A stretch of 60,218 nt of DNA from NCBI RefSeq assembly GCF_030317105.1, contig NZ_JASZYG010000028.1:1-60218 (forward strand), written 5' to 3'. Each line of letters begins with the position of its first letter. Within the stretch, counting starts at the first letter, position 1. This document shows positions 35,790 to 45,295 of the stretch, in pieces. The notes beneath the pieces are model-generated. The model was not told the DNA's origin, made no database searches, and saw only the letters and a program-made list of their open reading frames with translations. A program made the position numbers and the translations under genes. The DNA is from Variovorax brevis (GTDB taxonomy: Bacteria; Pseudomonadota; Gammaproteobacteria; Burkholderiales; Burkholderiaceae_C).

Positions 35790-36673
35790 GCACGCTCCTT
35801 CGCGGTGGTCAGAAACTCAACCTTGTCGAAGCGGTTTGACTGCTCCCCCGGGATTACTCCGACGCCACCCAGTTCAAGGCTCCACCCCAGGCTGTCAGCA
35901 GGGCAATGCAGGCGCACTTGCCCTTCATCGTGAAGACGCCAAAGTGCTGTAGCAAGGGCGCGTGTGCACTTGCGTGCGGCAGACGTACGCCAGTTCGGGT
36001 GCATTTCACAGTAATGCACCCCGCCGTCCAGTTCCGGGCAAGCGGTCGCCAGGCGATTCATGAACTCTGAACTGTCCAGAGGCGGAGGCTTCCTCTCCGG
36101 CCAAATGGAGGTCAACGCTCGACGCAGGCGAATCGAGGGATCAGGAACAAAGGAATCGCTCGGATCAATCCACCCCATTCCTGCGTAAACGTACCAGCGC
36201 ATCAACGCCCGAAATTTGTCGGCATTCATCTGGTTGTCTCTAGGAACTGTCGAAGGGATGGCGGACATGAATCGAAGTGCCCAGTCTCCCTGGGAATCAG
36301 AACTCTGCGAAGCAACATCTTCCTGCTGTCCGATGAGGAACGCATAGAACCGGCCCGCCCAAGGCTCAACCTCCGAGTTCGCCAATGCAATTCGATCGAA
36401 CGCATCGAGGATCATTTCACGCGCGCGATGCTCGCCTCGAACCTGATAGCTCAGGCGGATGTTCTGCGCGTCGTCGAGACGAACCAACATAAGTTCCTGT
36501 GCTGCCCGGAAATGCAAGTCCACTTGCTGGCTGCCTGATTTGATGCCCATGAGCCCCTGCGGTTGAATCAACGTTCTGACGGTTGCGCGATCGACCTTCC
36601 GGTCTCGCATTGCATACAGCACGTCGAGGAGCACCTCCAACTGGGCAGGTATGGTGGGATTGTCAGTAAACAT
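35786..36673 (-). CDS. dpdG: DpdG, dpd restriction component of unknown function
   Basis: 295 residues, no recognised motif. The N-terminal part (LEVLLDVLYAMRDRKVDRATVRTLI) looks like a winged-helix module. It starts with a TAATG stop/start overlap with dpdF and ends in a GTGA overlap with dpdH. The name rests on its position between dpdF and dpdH; synteny of the whole operon supports it. Confidence 0.7.
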   Translation of the reverse strand: MFTDNPTIPAQLEVLLDVLYAMRDRKVDRATVRTLIQPQGLMGIKSGSQQVDLHFRAAQELMLVRLDDAQNIRLSYQVRGEHRAREMILDAFDRIALANSEVEPWAGRFYAFLIGQQEDVASQSSDSQGDWALRFMSAIPSTVPRDNQMNADKFRALMRWYVYAGMGWIDPSDSFVPDPSIRLRRALTSIWPERKPPPLDSSEFMNRLATACPELDGGVHYCEMHPNWRTSAARKCTRALATALWRLHDEGQVRLHCPADSLGWSLELGGVGVIPGEQSNRFDKVEFLTTAKERA

Positions 36674-39135
36674 TAGGGACTCTCCGTGCGCCGCGCCAGT
36701 TGCCTGGCTTCGGCCAACCAGTGATTGAGGCCTTCCGGCCCCGGAAATGGGCGCGATGCGTAATCGTGCATGAACGCCCAGCGCCCTGGCACCGATTCAA
36801 TTGGCGCGCCAAGTGCCAGATGTGCGACCCAGCGTCCACGACGGTTGAGGGAGGCTGCGGCGACGTCATCGATCGTGTCGAGATGAAAGACGACGACTGA
36901 CTCTTCTGGTGACAACGATGCATCGTCGATATCTCCAAGTTCGTCGAGGCGGTAAAAGATTCCGCTGCGGTCGTCTGCGCGATCGAGAAGGTCGCGCACG
37001 ATGGATCGATTCGAAGCAATGACAGCAAAACGACGTGCAATGCCCGAACGCAAAACATGACGAATGACCTGCGCGACTTTTCCAAACCCAGTCGTTTCAT
37101 GAATACTTGGCGCCTGGACCACAAAGACGCGTGGCCCAGTCATCCTGGCCTCCGTCATGAGCGACAGTTCAGTCCCATGTTGCGGTACGACATGATGATT
37201 TCTACATTGAAAACAAGATCCACACGCGCGCACAGTGTCTTGCCCATAGTGATCACGCAGTTGGCGACAAACCGGCCGCGCCCGTTGGAAGTAGCCAGTC
37301 AGAAGTTCAAGTGACTGATTGATACTGTGAACTTCTCTGTCACGCTGTTTGCCAAGCAGCTTCGCAACGTTTTGCTGCAGCTCAATCGTGGCGACAAGCG
37401 ATTCGACGATCGCATACTCGGCAGGATCCATGTCGCCCAATCGCTCTTCCCGCTCAACCGCCACGATTCGAATCAGACGAGCGCGCTCCATCAGAAGCAA
37501 CAGTCGCTTGTTCCAGCGAGCGTTCTCCCTGTAGCTACGAATCCCAAGCCGATAGTCGGGTTGAGCGTCCGTCTGGATGCGAAAGAGACCCGTGTCACCG
37601 TGGATGGAACGTGTCATCCACATTGCGCGCCAGCGCCCGTTGACTTTGTCCTCGTCACGCAAAAGCGTCGGACCCATCGTTCCCGCAACACGCCTGTCTC
37701 GCCACGTTGGCATCAGCAGAGAAGCCGTCCGCGCCCCGTCGCGTCCACCGCGACCTACTTCCTGATAGAAGCGATCAATTCCCTCGGGATAGCAGGCATG
37801 GACCACAGCGCGCACGTCCGGTTTGTCGACGCCCATCCCAAACGCTGACGTCGCGACAACGAGATCGAGTTCGTCCATGCGCCACTGCAGCATGAGAGTC
37901 TTGCGCTGACTCGGCCGTGTATCACCATGGAACGCCGCGAGACGCCTGTATCCCCTGTCTCGAAGGAGAGTCACCCAGGTTTCGGCATCTACCTTTTCAG
38001 TGAGGTAAAGGATCGCCGGTCGCGCCAGATGGCGCAGAGCCTCTTCAACGTACTCAATCTTTTGCTCCTCGGTCAGCCAATCCCTGGGAGCAAAGTAGTG
38101 AATTTCAGGACGCAGTCTTTGGTAAATCCGCTCATCCCAGTGGTCACCGTCTGATGTGAAGAGATTCCGTAGCATCTTGGGCGCACCAGGCGTGAATGTC
38201 GCCGAAAGCAGCAACAAGCGGATGCCTTCTGGTGCATCCCGACGCCATTGCCGGAGCAGCGACCCCAACAATTGAAATTCGATGCGAAAGTCCGCCCCCC
38301 ATGACTCCACAATATGGGCTTCATCAATCACGACCCGTTTGAGCCAACCGTCGGACGCCCGTTGCTCCAGAATTGGTCTCAGCCGTCCTGCGACGACGGC
38401 CTCCGGGGAGGCAATCAACAACCGGCACTGATTGGACTTGATCGCGTCAATGACGCCATCAGCGTCTTGTTCGGGCGTATAGAAGCAGGGCCGCACGTGT
38501 TTTGCAATTGGCAGCGCCTTGACTGCTTCCAACTGATCAATACCCAAAGCGACGGTCGGCACCACCAGAAGGGTCAATCCCGTCTCGAACGCTGCGCAGA
38601 CCTGATAGACAAAGCTCTTGCCGCCGCCCGTGGGTAGCCCGATCAGCAAAGTCGAATTTTCTGCCCCGGTCAGCGCGCACCACGTGGCATCCCGCTGTGC
38701 CCGGGATTTCCAGTGACGCTTGCCTAGCCGCTCTAGTAGCCAGGGCTCGCCCTGCAAGGGACGATCCAGCGGCACAGGTTCAGATGCAGGCATGTCGAGC
38801 GCCATGGCACCCGCATCAACCAGCCAGGATGGTTGATAACGCTCCACATTAACTGTCCCATCAAGGTCCTGTCGAACGCCAACCCGTGAAAGCAACGCCA
38901 GCATGAAATCCGGCAGTTGAGGGACGACAAGTCGCTGCGTCCCACCAAATTGCCGCAGGCATTGTCGGAGGAGGACGGCCTGGTCCAGACCAAAGTCCTG
39001 GTTCGCCATCGATCTTGCGAGTCGACGCATCCCATGATGGATCGTCCAGGTCTCGTGCTGATCAGCACTTTCATCAAACCAGGCTGGAACGGTCCGGTGC
39101 TGAAGAACGTGCTCCAAAAATCGTGCGGTGATCAT
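36673..39135 (-). CDS. dpdF: DpdF, RecQ-like DEAH helicase
   Basis: 820 residues. Walker A LIGLPTGGGKSFVYQVC near residue 173, DEAH box (VIDEAHIVESWGADFRIEF) near 272, motif V/VI AFGMGVDKPDVRAVVH and EVGRGGRDGART, then a RecQ-type Cys cluster VRACGSCFQCRNHH near 640. A C-terminal domain of about 150 residues (phosphoribosyltransferase-like in appearance: GKVAQVIRHVLRSGIARRFAVIAS) follows, which fits other RecQ-like proteins. ATG at 39135, 2 bp after the dpdE stop. Confidence 0.88.
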   Translation of the reverse strand: MITARFLEHVLQHRTVPAWFDESADQHETWTIHHGMRRLARSMANQDFGLDQAVLLRQCLRQFGGTQRLVVPQLPDFMLALLSRVGVRQDLDGTVNVERYQPSWLVDAGAMALDMPASEPVPLDRPLQGEPWLLERLGKRHWKSRAQRDATWCALTGAENSTLLIGLPTGGGKSFVYQVCAAFETGLTLLVVPTVALGIDQLEAVKALPIAKHVRPCFYTPEQDADGVIDAIKSNQCRLLIASPEAVVAGRLRPILEQRASDGWLKRVVIDEAHIVESWGADFRIEFQLLGSLLRQWRRDAPEGIRLLLLSATFTPGAPKMLRNLFTSDGDHWDERIYQRLRPEIHYFAPRDWLTEEQKIEYVEEALRHLARPAILYLTEKVDAETWVTLLRDRGYRRLAAFHGDTRPSQRKTLMLQWRMDELDLVVATSAFGMGVDKPDVRAVVHACYPEGIDRFYQEVGRGGRDGARTASLLMPTWRDRRVAGTMGPTLLRDEDKVNGRWRAMWMTRSIHGDTGLFRIQTDAQPDYRLGIRSYRENARWNKRLLLLMERARLIRIVAVEREERLGDMDPAEYAIVESLVATIELQQNVAKLLGKQRDREVHSINQSLELLTGYFQRARPVCRQLRDHYGQDTVRACGSCFQCRNHHVVPQHGTELSLMTEARMTGPRVFVVQAPSIHETTGFGKVAQVIRHVLRSGIARRFAVIASNRSIVRDLLDRADDRSGIFYRLDELGDIDDASLSPEESVVVFHLDTIDDVAAASLNRRGRWVAHLALGAPIESVPGRWAFMHDYASRPFPGPEGLNHWLAEARQLARRTESP

Positions 39136-39137
39136 GG

Positions 39138-42100
39138 CTATCTGTCAGGCACGACGATGATGCCGATGGAGTCAAGAGCCACCGTAGCCGATTTGACCGC
39201 GGCAACCGAAGCCAGCAGCGACTTTTCATAGTCGGGTGTCTCGTCATGCCGGGTGCGTGCTACAAGCGACAGTTCTGCTCGCATACGCTCGCAAAACTCC
39301 TCGTCATCGGCCCCGTATCGCGCAAGGTACAACAGGCGCGCCCTAGCCTCGGAAGCATTGATCAACCGGGGAATCAATGTGCCCCACTCCTCAAGATACG
39401 GCTCCAGCGCTTCGAGCATGGGTTCTCGCTGAAGATCACTGATTCCCGCAGTTTCTTCGGACAACAGTTCCGCGATTTCGCTCACCGCGATGTCACTCAG
39501 ACATTCACCGGAAGCAATATCGAGAGCGACACGAAGATGTCGGTCCTGAAGGTGACGAATGGCGCCATCGATTGTTTCATCGCTAGCCTCCTCGCCTCCA
39601 GTCGCGCAACGCCATCCCACCAGAATGTACTGACCGGCTGCAAGCTTCGACGAAGTCACCTTCGCAACAAAGGTGCGGCCTCGAATATGTCTCTTGCAGG
39701 CATCCCTTAGCCCATCAATCAGTGGGTGTCCAATTGAAAAAAAGTCGAGGTCCGGTCGCTCTCGAGCGACGGACCTTGCGAATGTTCCGTATTTCTCTTG
39801 CAGCGGGTTGTCACCGCGACGCTCCAGGCCCACCAACTGAAAGTCAGCGACGTCTTCGGGCCGAAAACGCCACAGCCTCAGATTCGGGTCCTTGGTGTCC
39901 GTTACCTGACGAGCCGCGTCCGACCGCGCGATGGTGCGGAAGTAACTCGGGACCGCTTTTTCCAGTTGGCTGTCAGCGGACGATTCGATCGCATGCAGGT
40001 ATTTGATCGACGACCGAAAAGACGCTGCGTCTGTAAGCGCATCGGCATCGTCCGACGCGCGCTCGCGCTCACACTCATCACGAATCGTGGCAGTCAGTTC
40101 AACAAGCGATTGGCTGCCATGTTCCAGCGCCGATTCAATGATTCTGCGTTCGGACTGGCGCAGCATGAACTCCAGGCCGCTGATTGATTTGGTAAAGACC
40201 CCAAATCCGCCTTCGAGGCATTCAAACCAGTCGGCTTCGACGGTGTCCGAAGGAGATAACACAATCGAATGAACGGGCCGGTCCCGTCCGATTCTGTCAA
40301 GACGACCGATACGCTGCTCGACCGCAGACACGGACCAGGGCAGATCAAAGTGGACGATGGCGTCCGCGAACTGGAAATTTCTGCCTTCACCCCCGGACTC
40401 ATCCGACACGAGGATCCAGCATGCGGCGTCCCGCCGAAAACGGGTGACCTGCCGCTCCTTCCAATCGTCTTCCTGGTCATGAAAGAAGGTGGCGATTGCA
40501 GCCTTTCCATGCTGTGACGCGAGCATGTCTGCAACAAATTCGGCCGTCCCATAAGTTCCCACAAAAACGATCACCTTCTTGGCGCCGCCTTCTCGCAGTT
40601 GCGCAACGCACTTGCGCAAGGCAAGGATACGTGGTTGCGCGCTGAGATCTATGGCGGCCACCAGGAGCGAATGCCAGCGTTCAAGCGCATTCTTGTCGAC
40701 GTGAGGCCCCACCAATGACGCAATAGAGGCGATCACTTCGTCGTGCTCCTCGTAGTCATACGCAGCGTTTGCGTCCAGCAACTCGCCTTCTGGTGAATCG
40801 CTTTCGTCGTAGTAGCGCAGGGCTACCGCAATCTGGTACAACGCGGCCGGGTCGCACAGCGCCTGGGCGGTTTTCCTGAACAAGGTATGCAGTGCGACGC
40901 GATCGATTGGCGCCAGGCTGGCGGACTGCAGGACCTCCATTGCCAGTAGACCGATCTCTCGCTCAAGTTCACCAGCCTCGTAGCGAAATGCACTGATTGA
41001 TCTTGCAACCGAAGAGAGCAATTCTTTGTCAACGAGGCGGGCGCGGCGGTTCTTGAGGATTCGCCGGCTGATTCGATACCTCGCGACAACCTGATCAATC
41101 AACTCCTCATAGCGACTGCGCACATCTTCAGGGGATGCGGCCTGTTCCGCGGCAATTCGCAGAGCCTCCAGGTCCTTGTCTTCATTGAGGATGTCACTGG
41201 CCAGCAGTCGTCGCGCGTCTTCGTGGAGAAACTCCATATCTTCATTACTGCTCTCGCTGAGATGCTGACTGACCATGCGCACCCGTCGCCCGATGACTCG
41301 TTGAGCGGCATAGAGTTCGGCAAATCGGTTGGCTACTGCGGTGCCTTCCTGATAGCGCGCCGGATCAATCAACCTGAGCAATCGCAAGAGTTCGGCTTCC
41401 CGCTCACGCGCGGGAATGGCGCTCAACAAAAGGAGTCGCGGTGAACGCGCTGCCAACTCGGCGATGAATTCGTACTGCGCCAGGTTCCATAGCAGGTGAT
41501 GCGCCTCGTCAACGACCACCAGGTCCCAGGAATTTGCGAGGATGTCCTGCGCACGATCTCGCATTGCCACTTTGATCGATGAGATCACACAGTTCCAGGC
41601 TTGCAACTGGACCTTCTGCGAGTCATGGAGATCCAGCAAGCGAAAATCACGCCCGCCGAACGACATGTGCATCTCACAAAGCCATTGACGGGCCAAAGGG
41701 CCAGGGCAAAGGATAAGCACGCGGGCGTCAGGTCTGGAGGCAAGCAACTGATGAGCTATTGCGCCGGCTTCGACAGTCTTGCCGAGTCCAACCTCATCGG
41801 CGAGAACGTAACGCCAGATGGGGTCATTCACGACTGTCCCGACAACGAACGCCTGATGCGGCAAGAGCGCGACGCGACTTGCCGCAAGGGCACCAATGCC
41901 AGAGGACTCACGATGAAGCTGGCAAATGGCGCTAGTGAATGCTTCGCGGGACCGGTAGTGAGCAATCGAATCAGGTTGGAGGCTGACCGTTCGACTGAGC
42001 GGGGTCTCCACTAGGCTGTCTGGGATCGGCCAGAGTTCCCGCTCACCCAGTCTGGCGGTGTCGTCCGCAACTCCGTCGAACTGAACAACGTACTCATGCA

Positions 42101-42623
42101 CGTGACTGGCGTCATTCACGCGAAAACTTGGCTGGATGACCGTGCATACTCCACGACCCTCAACCCGACACTTGAGGCCGACTGGTAGTGGCCGCCACCA
42201 GAAGTCGCGCTGCGCCGCCACCTGCGCGGCGGTATAGGTCACTTCCCGGTTGTTCCCGCAAAACCGAACGCGCACGCGCTGGCCGCTGTGATCCGTGATC
42301 TTGCAATAGCCGAACTCGCGACTGAAAAGGATAAGGCCCTGGAGGCTGCTCACTGCTGGCACCCCATCGAAACTTGAAAACCCTGAAACTTCGGCAATCT
42401 CGTACTGGCCGACTGAAGGCAGATATGTTGTCTGGCCACAATTAGGTGAACTTGAATGTGAATTCCCTCGACCGCCTGACGGCAAAGATTTATTTAGAGC
42501 GATCCGTCGGCAAGCCTTCCCGCAACAGACGCAGTCGTCCAATACAAAAGAGAAATGGATCCCTCTGCTTACTTCTTCAAATTCTAGACGTCGAAAGCGT
42601 CGCGGGCCCGGGTTCGGTGCCAC
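39138..42623 (-). CDS. dpdE: DpdE, SNF2-like helicase
   Basis: Up to 1161 residues. Walker A ADEVGLGKTVEAGAIA near residue 278, DEAH (LVVVDEAHHLLW) near 371, and helicase C-terminal motifs SDESGGEGRNFQFADAIVHF and QRIGRLDRIGRDRP near 778. SNF2-type translocase, first gene of the restriction operon. The ATG at 42623 gives a Cys-rich N-terminal stretch that does not look native. The conserved-looking part begins about residue 70 (SVGQYEIAEV) with no in-frame ATG near it, so the true start is uncertain (a GTG at about 42364 is one choice). Confidence 0.85.
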   Translation of the reverse strand: MAPNPGPRRFRRLEFEEVSRGIHFSFVLDDCVCCGKACRRIALNKSLPSGGRGNSHSSSPNCGQTTYLPSVGQYEIAEVSGFSSFDGVPAVSSLQGLILFSREFGYCKITDHSGQRVRVRFCGNNREVTYTAAQVAAQRDFWWRPLPVGLKCRVEGRGVCTVIQPSFRVNDASHVHEYVVQFDGVADDTARLGERELWPIPDSLVETPLSRTVSLQPDSIAHYRSREAFTSAICQLHRESSGIGALAASRVALLPHQAFVVGTVVNDPIWRYVLADEVGLGKTVEAGAIAHQLLASRPDARVLILCPGPLARQWLCEMHMSFGGRDFRLLDLHDSQKVQLQAWNCVISSIKVAMRDRAQDILANSWDLVVVDEAHHLLWNLAQYEFIAELAARSPRLLLLSAIPAREREAELLRLLRLIDPARYQEGTAVANRFAELYAAQRVIGRRVRMVSQHLSESSNEDMEFLHEDARRLLASDILNEDKDLEALRIAAEQAASPEDVRSRYEELIDQVVARYRISRRILKNRRARLVDKELLSSVARSISAFRYEAGELEREIGLLAMEVLQSASLAPIDRVALHTLFRKTAQALCDPAALYQIAVALRYYDESDSPEGELLDANAAYDYEEHDEVIASIASLVGPHVDKNALERWHSLLVAAIDLSAQPRILALRKCVAQLREGGAKKVIVFVGTYGTAEFVADMLASQHGKAAIATFFHDQEDDWKERQVTRFRRDAACWILVSDESGGEGRNFQFADAIVHFDLPWSVSAVEQRIGRLDRIGRDRPVHSIVLSPSDTVEADWFECLEGGFGVFTKSISGLEFMLRQSERRIIESALEHGSQSLVELTATIRDECERERASDDADALTDAASFRSSIKYLHAIESSADSQLEKAVPSYFRTIARSDAARQVTDTKDPNLRLWRFRPEDVADFQLVGLERRGDNPLQEKYGTFARSVARERPDLDFFSIGHPLIDGLRDACKRHIRGRTFVAKVTSSKLAAGQYILVGWRCATGGEEASDETIDGAIRHLQDRHLRVALDIASGECLSDIAVSEIAELLSEETAGISDLQREPMLEALEPYLEEWGTLIPRLINASEARARLLYLARYGADDEEFCERMRAELSLVARTRHDETPDYEKSLLASVAAVKSATVALDSIGIIVVPDR

Positions 42624-42946
42624 AGCACGACGCGCGCCTGTTCTCGTGCAAAGGTTGCGGTTCGCAGTCTACCTCTCCTTCGCTTTCGCTGAAATCTGGA
42701 GTCGCTGCAATATGAAGGCTGTGCCTCCGGCAAGTCGCTGTCTTCTGGAATTGCGACCTTCGCTGTCGCCGCGGGCAACCGCCCTAATACAGCTCTCTTC
42801 TCCCAACGTCAAACCACAAATTGATGATGCATTGCGCCCAGACCGGATATTGATTTGTCTTTCAAGCCGACTGGGTGAGATCCCGTGTGAACTAGAGGAC
42901 GGTCTGCGCGGGATCGCCGAAACGGATTCGCGGATTCGCCGCCGTG
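42624..42946. other. Spacer upstream of the dpd restriction operon
   Basis: No supported gene. This should hold the promoter of the dpdE-led operon, although AT-rich sequence nearer the likely true start (42450-42500, with atttatttag) is at least as good a place. I see no repeat like the AATAACTGC boxes of the modification operon here. Confidence 0.4.
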
Positions 42947-43277
42947 TCATTTCTTTTTCTGCTGGACTTCAATGAAGAGATCGGCGGCGCCATCCGCGAC
43001 GCCCTTGAGAGGGTTGGCTTTGCAGTAGTTGTCCATCCACAGATACGCTTGATCGGCAGAAGTCAGGTTGTGCAGCGGGTCGTAACCTATCTTGTCGTCT
43101 GCCACAATGGCGTTCAAGCCGGACAAGAATCCGAGCAGCCAAGCCTTTGATGGACGCTTGGTAAACCACTCCCCGCAGTCGTACGTGCCGAAGTTCGTGA
43201 AAGCAGATAGATCCGTTGGACTGGCAGGCAAGCAGCGACGTAGCGACGAGGGTGCTTTTAACCGTGGCCCGATTCAT
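42947..43277 (-). pseudogene. Small exported protein, probably frameshifted
   Basis: One frame from the ATG at 43277 gives a signal peptide start (MNRATVKSTLVATSLLA). The adjoining frame, open from about 43231, gives a plausible mature protein: TYDCGEWFTKRPSKAWLLGF with DQAYLWMDNYCKANPLKGV, two Cys likely paired, of the kind seen in small secreted hypotheticals of betaproteobacteria. A single-base change near 43230 would join them. Either it is a recent frameshift, or translation starts at the TTG at 43231 and export is lost. The ATG overlaps the stop of the upstream repeat protein (ATGA). Function unknown. Confidence 0.5.
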
Positions 43278-43696
43278 TCGTCTTCGCCGGGTATCAACGT
43301 GCCGTTCAATGGTCCGCCGATGATCATTCCGCCGCCGCTGCCGGGTAGCAGGCTACCGTCAAGCGGACCACCGATGGCCATACCGCCTTTGCTGCCCGGC
43401 AGGATCGAACCGTCGAGCGGGCCGCCAACGACCATCCCGCCCGCTCTACCCGGCAACATCGTTCCGTTCATCGGGCCGCCCACCACCATGCCACCATCGC
43501 TGCCGGGCATCAAAGTGCCGTTGAGCGGGCCTCCTGCGATCATTCCGCCATTAGGGCCGGGCATAAGCGTGCCGTTTAGAGGGCCGCCGATGATCATCCC
43601 TTGGGCGAAGGATGACGCAGGTACGGCCAATGCAGAAGTCACGGACGCGGCTAGCGCGAGTTGGCGAAGCATTCGAAATGTTGGAATCAATTTCAT
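43274..43696 (-). CDS. Exported protein made of six 18-residue repeats
   Basis: 140 residues. A signal peptide (MKLIPTFRMLRQLALAASVT, cleavage probably after SSFA) is followed by six tandem repeats of the form GGMIIGGPLNGTLMPGxx (about 54 bp each), with variants IGGPLDGSLLPG and VVGGPMNGTMLPG. The repeat is turn-rich with regularly placed Gly-Pro and Asn-Gly, suggesting a beta-type fibre or solenoid outside the inner membrane. No known family recognised. It is followed with a 4-bp overlap by the small exported protein. Confidence 0.7.
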   Translation of the reverse strand: MKLIPTFRMLRQLALAASVTSALAVPASSFAQGMIIGGPLNGTLMPGPNGGMIAGGPLNGTLMPGSDGGMVVGGPMNGTMLPGRAGGMVVGGPLDGSILPGSKGGMAIGGPLDGSLLPGSGGGMIIGGPLNGTLIPGEDE

Positions 43697-43749
43697 CGTA
43701 GATCTTCAACTGGAACGTCTGCAGTTTCGGACGATTGGTCGTTGAGCAT

Positions 43750-43768
43750 CCCCTCCTCAGAGGAGGGG
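43750..43768. terminator. Hairpin cccctcct/aggagggg
   Basis: Perfect 8-bp G+C-rich stem with a 3-nt loop (cag), between two minus-strand ORFs. There is no T-tract on either strand, so rho-independent termination is only possible, not shown. Confidence 0.35.
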
Positions 43769-43834
43769 GCTGACGGCCACCGTGTGAACTACTACCGCAT
43801 TCGTAGCGATTTCCGAAGCGACTCGATGTCGCGG

Positions 43835-44209
43835 TCAATCAATGGTCTTGTGCACCACGCCGCTGACCTCTAAATGCGCCTGAAGTACGTCGAGCGCTGC
43901 GCCCAGCGCGGCTGCTTGGACCGAGGCGCCCTGCGGCGGCAAGTGCAGGTCCCGGATCAGAAGTTCGAGTTCGTTCGTGCCCGTCTCCACCACCTTGAAA
44001 AGTTGCGAGCCAGTGGGCGTTGCGGCGCCTTCGAAGAACGATTCCCAAAGAACACAATCGCGTTCGATGCGCAATCGCAACTCGGCTCGGCCGCAGGTGG
44101 GGATGCCGTCTCGGTTCTGTCGCAATAGCAATAAGCGAACGCTGGTACCCTGAAGGTTCGATGATGACAGGGGCAAGACGGTGATCGAAGCGCTAAGCAA
44201 GGTGATCAA
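43835..44209 (-). CDS. Hypothetical ORF, possibly a remnant
   Basis: 124 codons. The first part overlaps an IS6 transposase remnant on the other strand, so only the later part (LWESFFEGAATPTGSQLFKV and LELLIRDLHLPPQGASVQAA) may derive from a real protein. No recognised domain, no Shine-Dalgarno site. Low support. Confidence 0.25.
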   Translation of the reverse strand: MITLLSASITVLPLSSSNLQGTSVRLLLLRQNRDGIPTCGRAELRLRIERDCVLWESFFEGAATPTGSQLFKVVETGTNELELLIRDLHLPPQGASVQAAALGAALDVLQAHLEVSGVVHKTID

Positions 44210-44415
44210 GCGGATGCATTACCCGCTGGAGGTGATGCTGACCTGCGTGCGCTGGTACGCTGCTTACCCTTTGTACCATCGATGAACCGTGGCGTGGTCG
44301 ACGGATGGGTGAGCGCGGCGTGCTCGGATCAAGATCCTGCCGGTGATGGCTGCGGCGTTTCGCCGACGAAAGCGTCCAGTGGGCGGGAGTTGGCGGATGG
44401 ACGAAACTTACATCA
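44181..44415 (+). pseudogene. IS6-family transposase remnant
   Basis: The frame from 44181 reads LSKVIKRMHYPLEVMLTCVRWYAAYPL, the conserved N-terminus of IS6/IS26-type transposases, then stops. After a scrambled stretch with MGERGV, a second frame reads KILPVMAAAFRRRKRPVGGSWRMDETYIK, which holds the first catalytic Asp. The rest is lost where the IS110-type remnant begins. Frameshifted and truncated. Confidence 0.8.
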
Positions 44416-45295
44416 AATCTCACGGTTGCAATTGACAAGAGGTTTCAGGTGTTCCCCTTCCTTGGAAGACGGTATTTGTTTGCCTGCGGGTTGATCTCGC
44501 CACGCTGCTACGAAGCGCCGGTACTCTTGCTCTGCCAACCCGAGCCATGCTCGTTCCTTGTCGCGCACGACTTGCAGGCTGTAGTCGCTTGCAGGACCGG
44601 GCTTGTTGCCACCGCGGCGTGACGCGTGCCCAGCTTTTAGCTCGAGGTTGCGCAGCTTCCATTGAAGGAGCGCCGGTCGCGTCCAGGCGTAGTCCTCGTT
44701 CTTCGTCAGCATGTGCCAGACCAGAACGGCAAGCTTCCTGGCTGTGGCGACGGCGGCGACCTGCTTGCCTCGCTTGAGGCTGATGCGCTGGCAGAAAGCG
44801 CTCAGCGGACCCGGCGCCGACGCCAGAGCCCAGGCTGCTTCGACCAGCATTCCGCGGGCATGCCCCCGGCCTCGGTGCGTGATGTGTCCGTGGTAGGCGG
44901 GGTGGTCGCCGGACTGGTGCACGCTCGGATTGAGCCCGAAGTAGCTCACGAGCTTCTCAGGACTGGAGAAGCGTTGGATGTCGCCGATGGCCGCCAGCAC
45001 GCTGGCCGCCACGATCGAATTGACGCCCCCGATGGTCATAAGCCGCTTGACGTTCGGGTCATCGAGCGCGCGCTGCGCGAGGTCCTTGTCGATGTCCGCG
45101 AGCTCTGTTGCCAGGCGGTCCAGCTCGTGTCGCAAATGACGAGGCTGAAGAACCGGATCCAATCCATCCTTCACGCCAACCTGATCCCACGCGAAACAGG
45201 ACGCATCTACAGCAAGAAGGGGCGTGCGCGCCTGGAAGAGTTGCCCCTGCCGCCGGACCAGAAGCGCGTGGCGCTGCGCCACCTTCGGACCTAGT
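44413..45295 (-). pseudogene. IS110-family transposase remnant with an inverted internal segment
   Basis: The minus frame carries the C-terminal half of an IS110-type transposase: ELDRLATELADIDKDLAQRA, VKRLMTIGGVNSIVAASVLA (helix-hairpin-helix), YFGLNPSVHQSGDH, HITHRGRGHARGMLVEAAWA. The N-terminal DEDD domain is missing. The segment that should come just before it (LKNRIQSILHANLIPRETG through PPDQKRVALRHL) is instead encoded on the plus strand at about 45132-45292, i.e. inverted. The breakpoint lies at the duplicated RHLR coding sequence. Inactive. Confidence 0.85.

Noticed and set aside
43750..43768. Strong rho-independent terminator
   Set aside because: The hairpin is good, but there is no T-tract on either strand, so it is only listed with low confidence.
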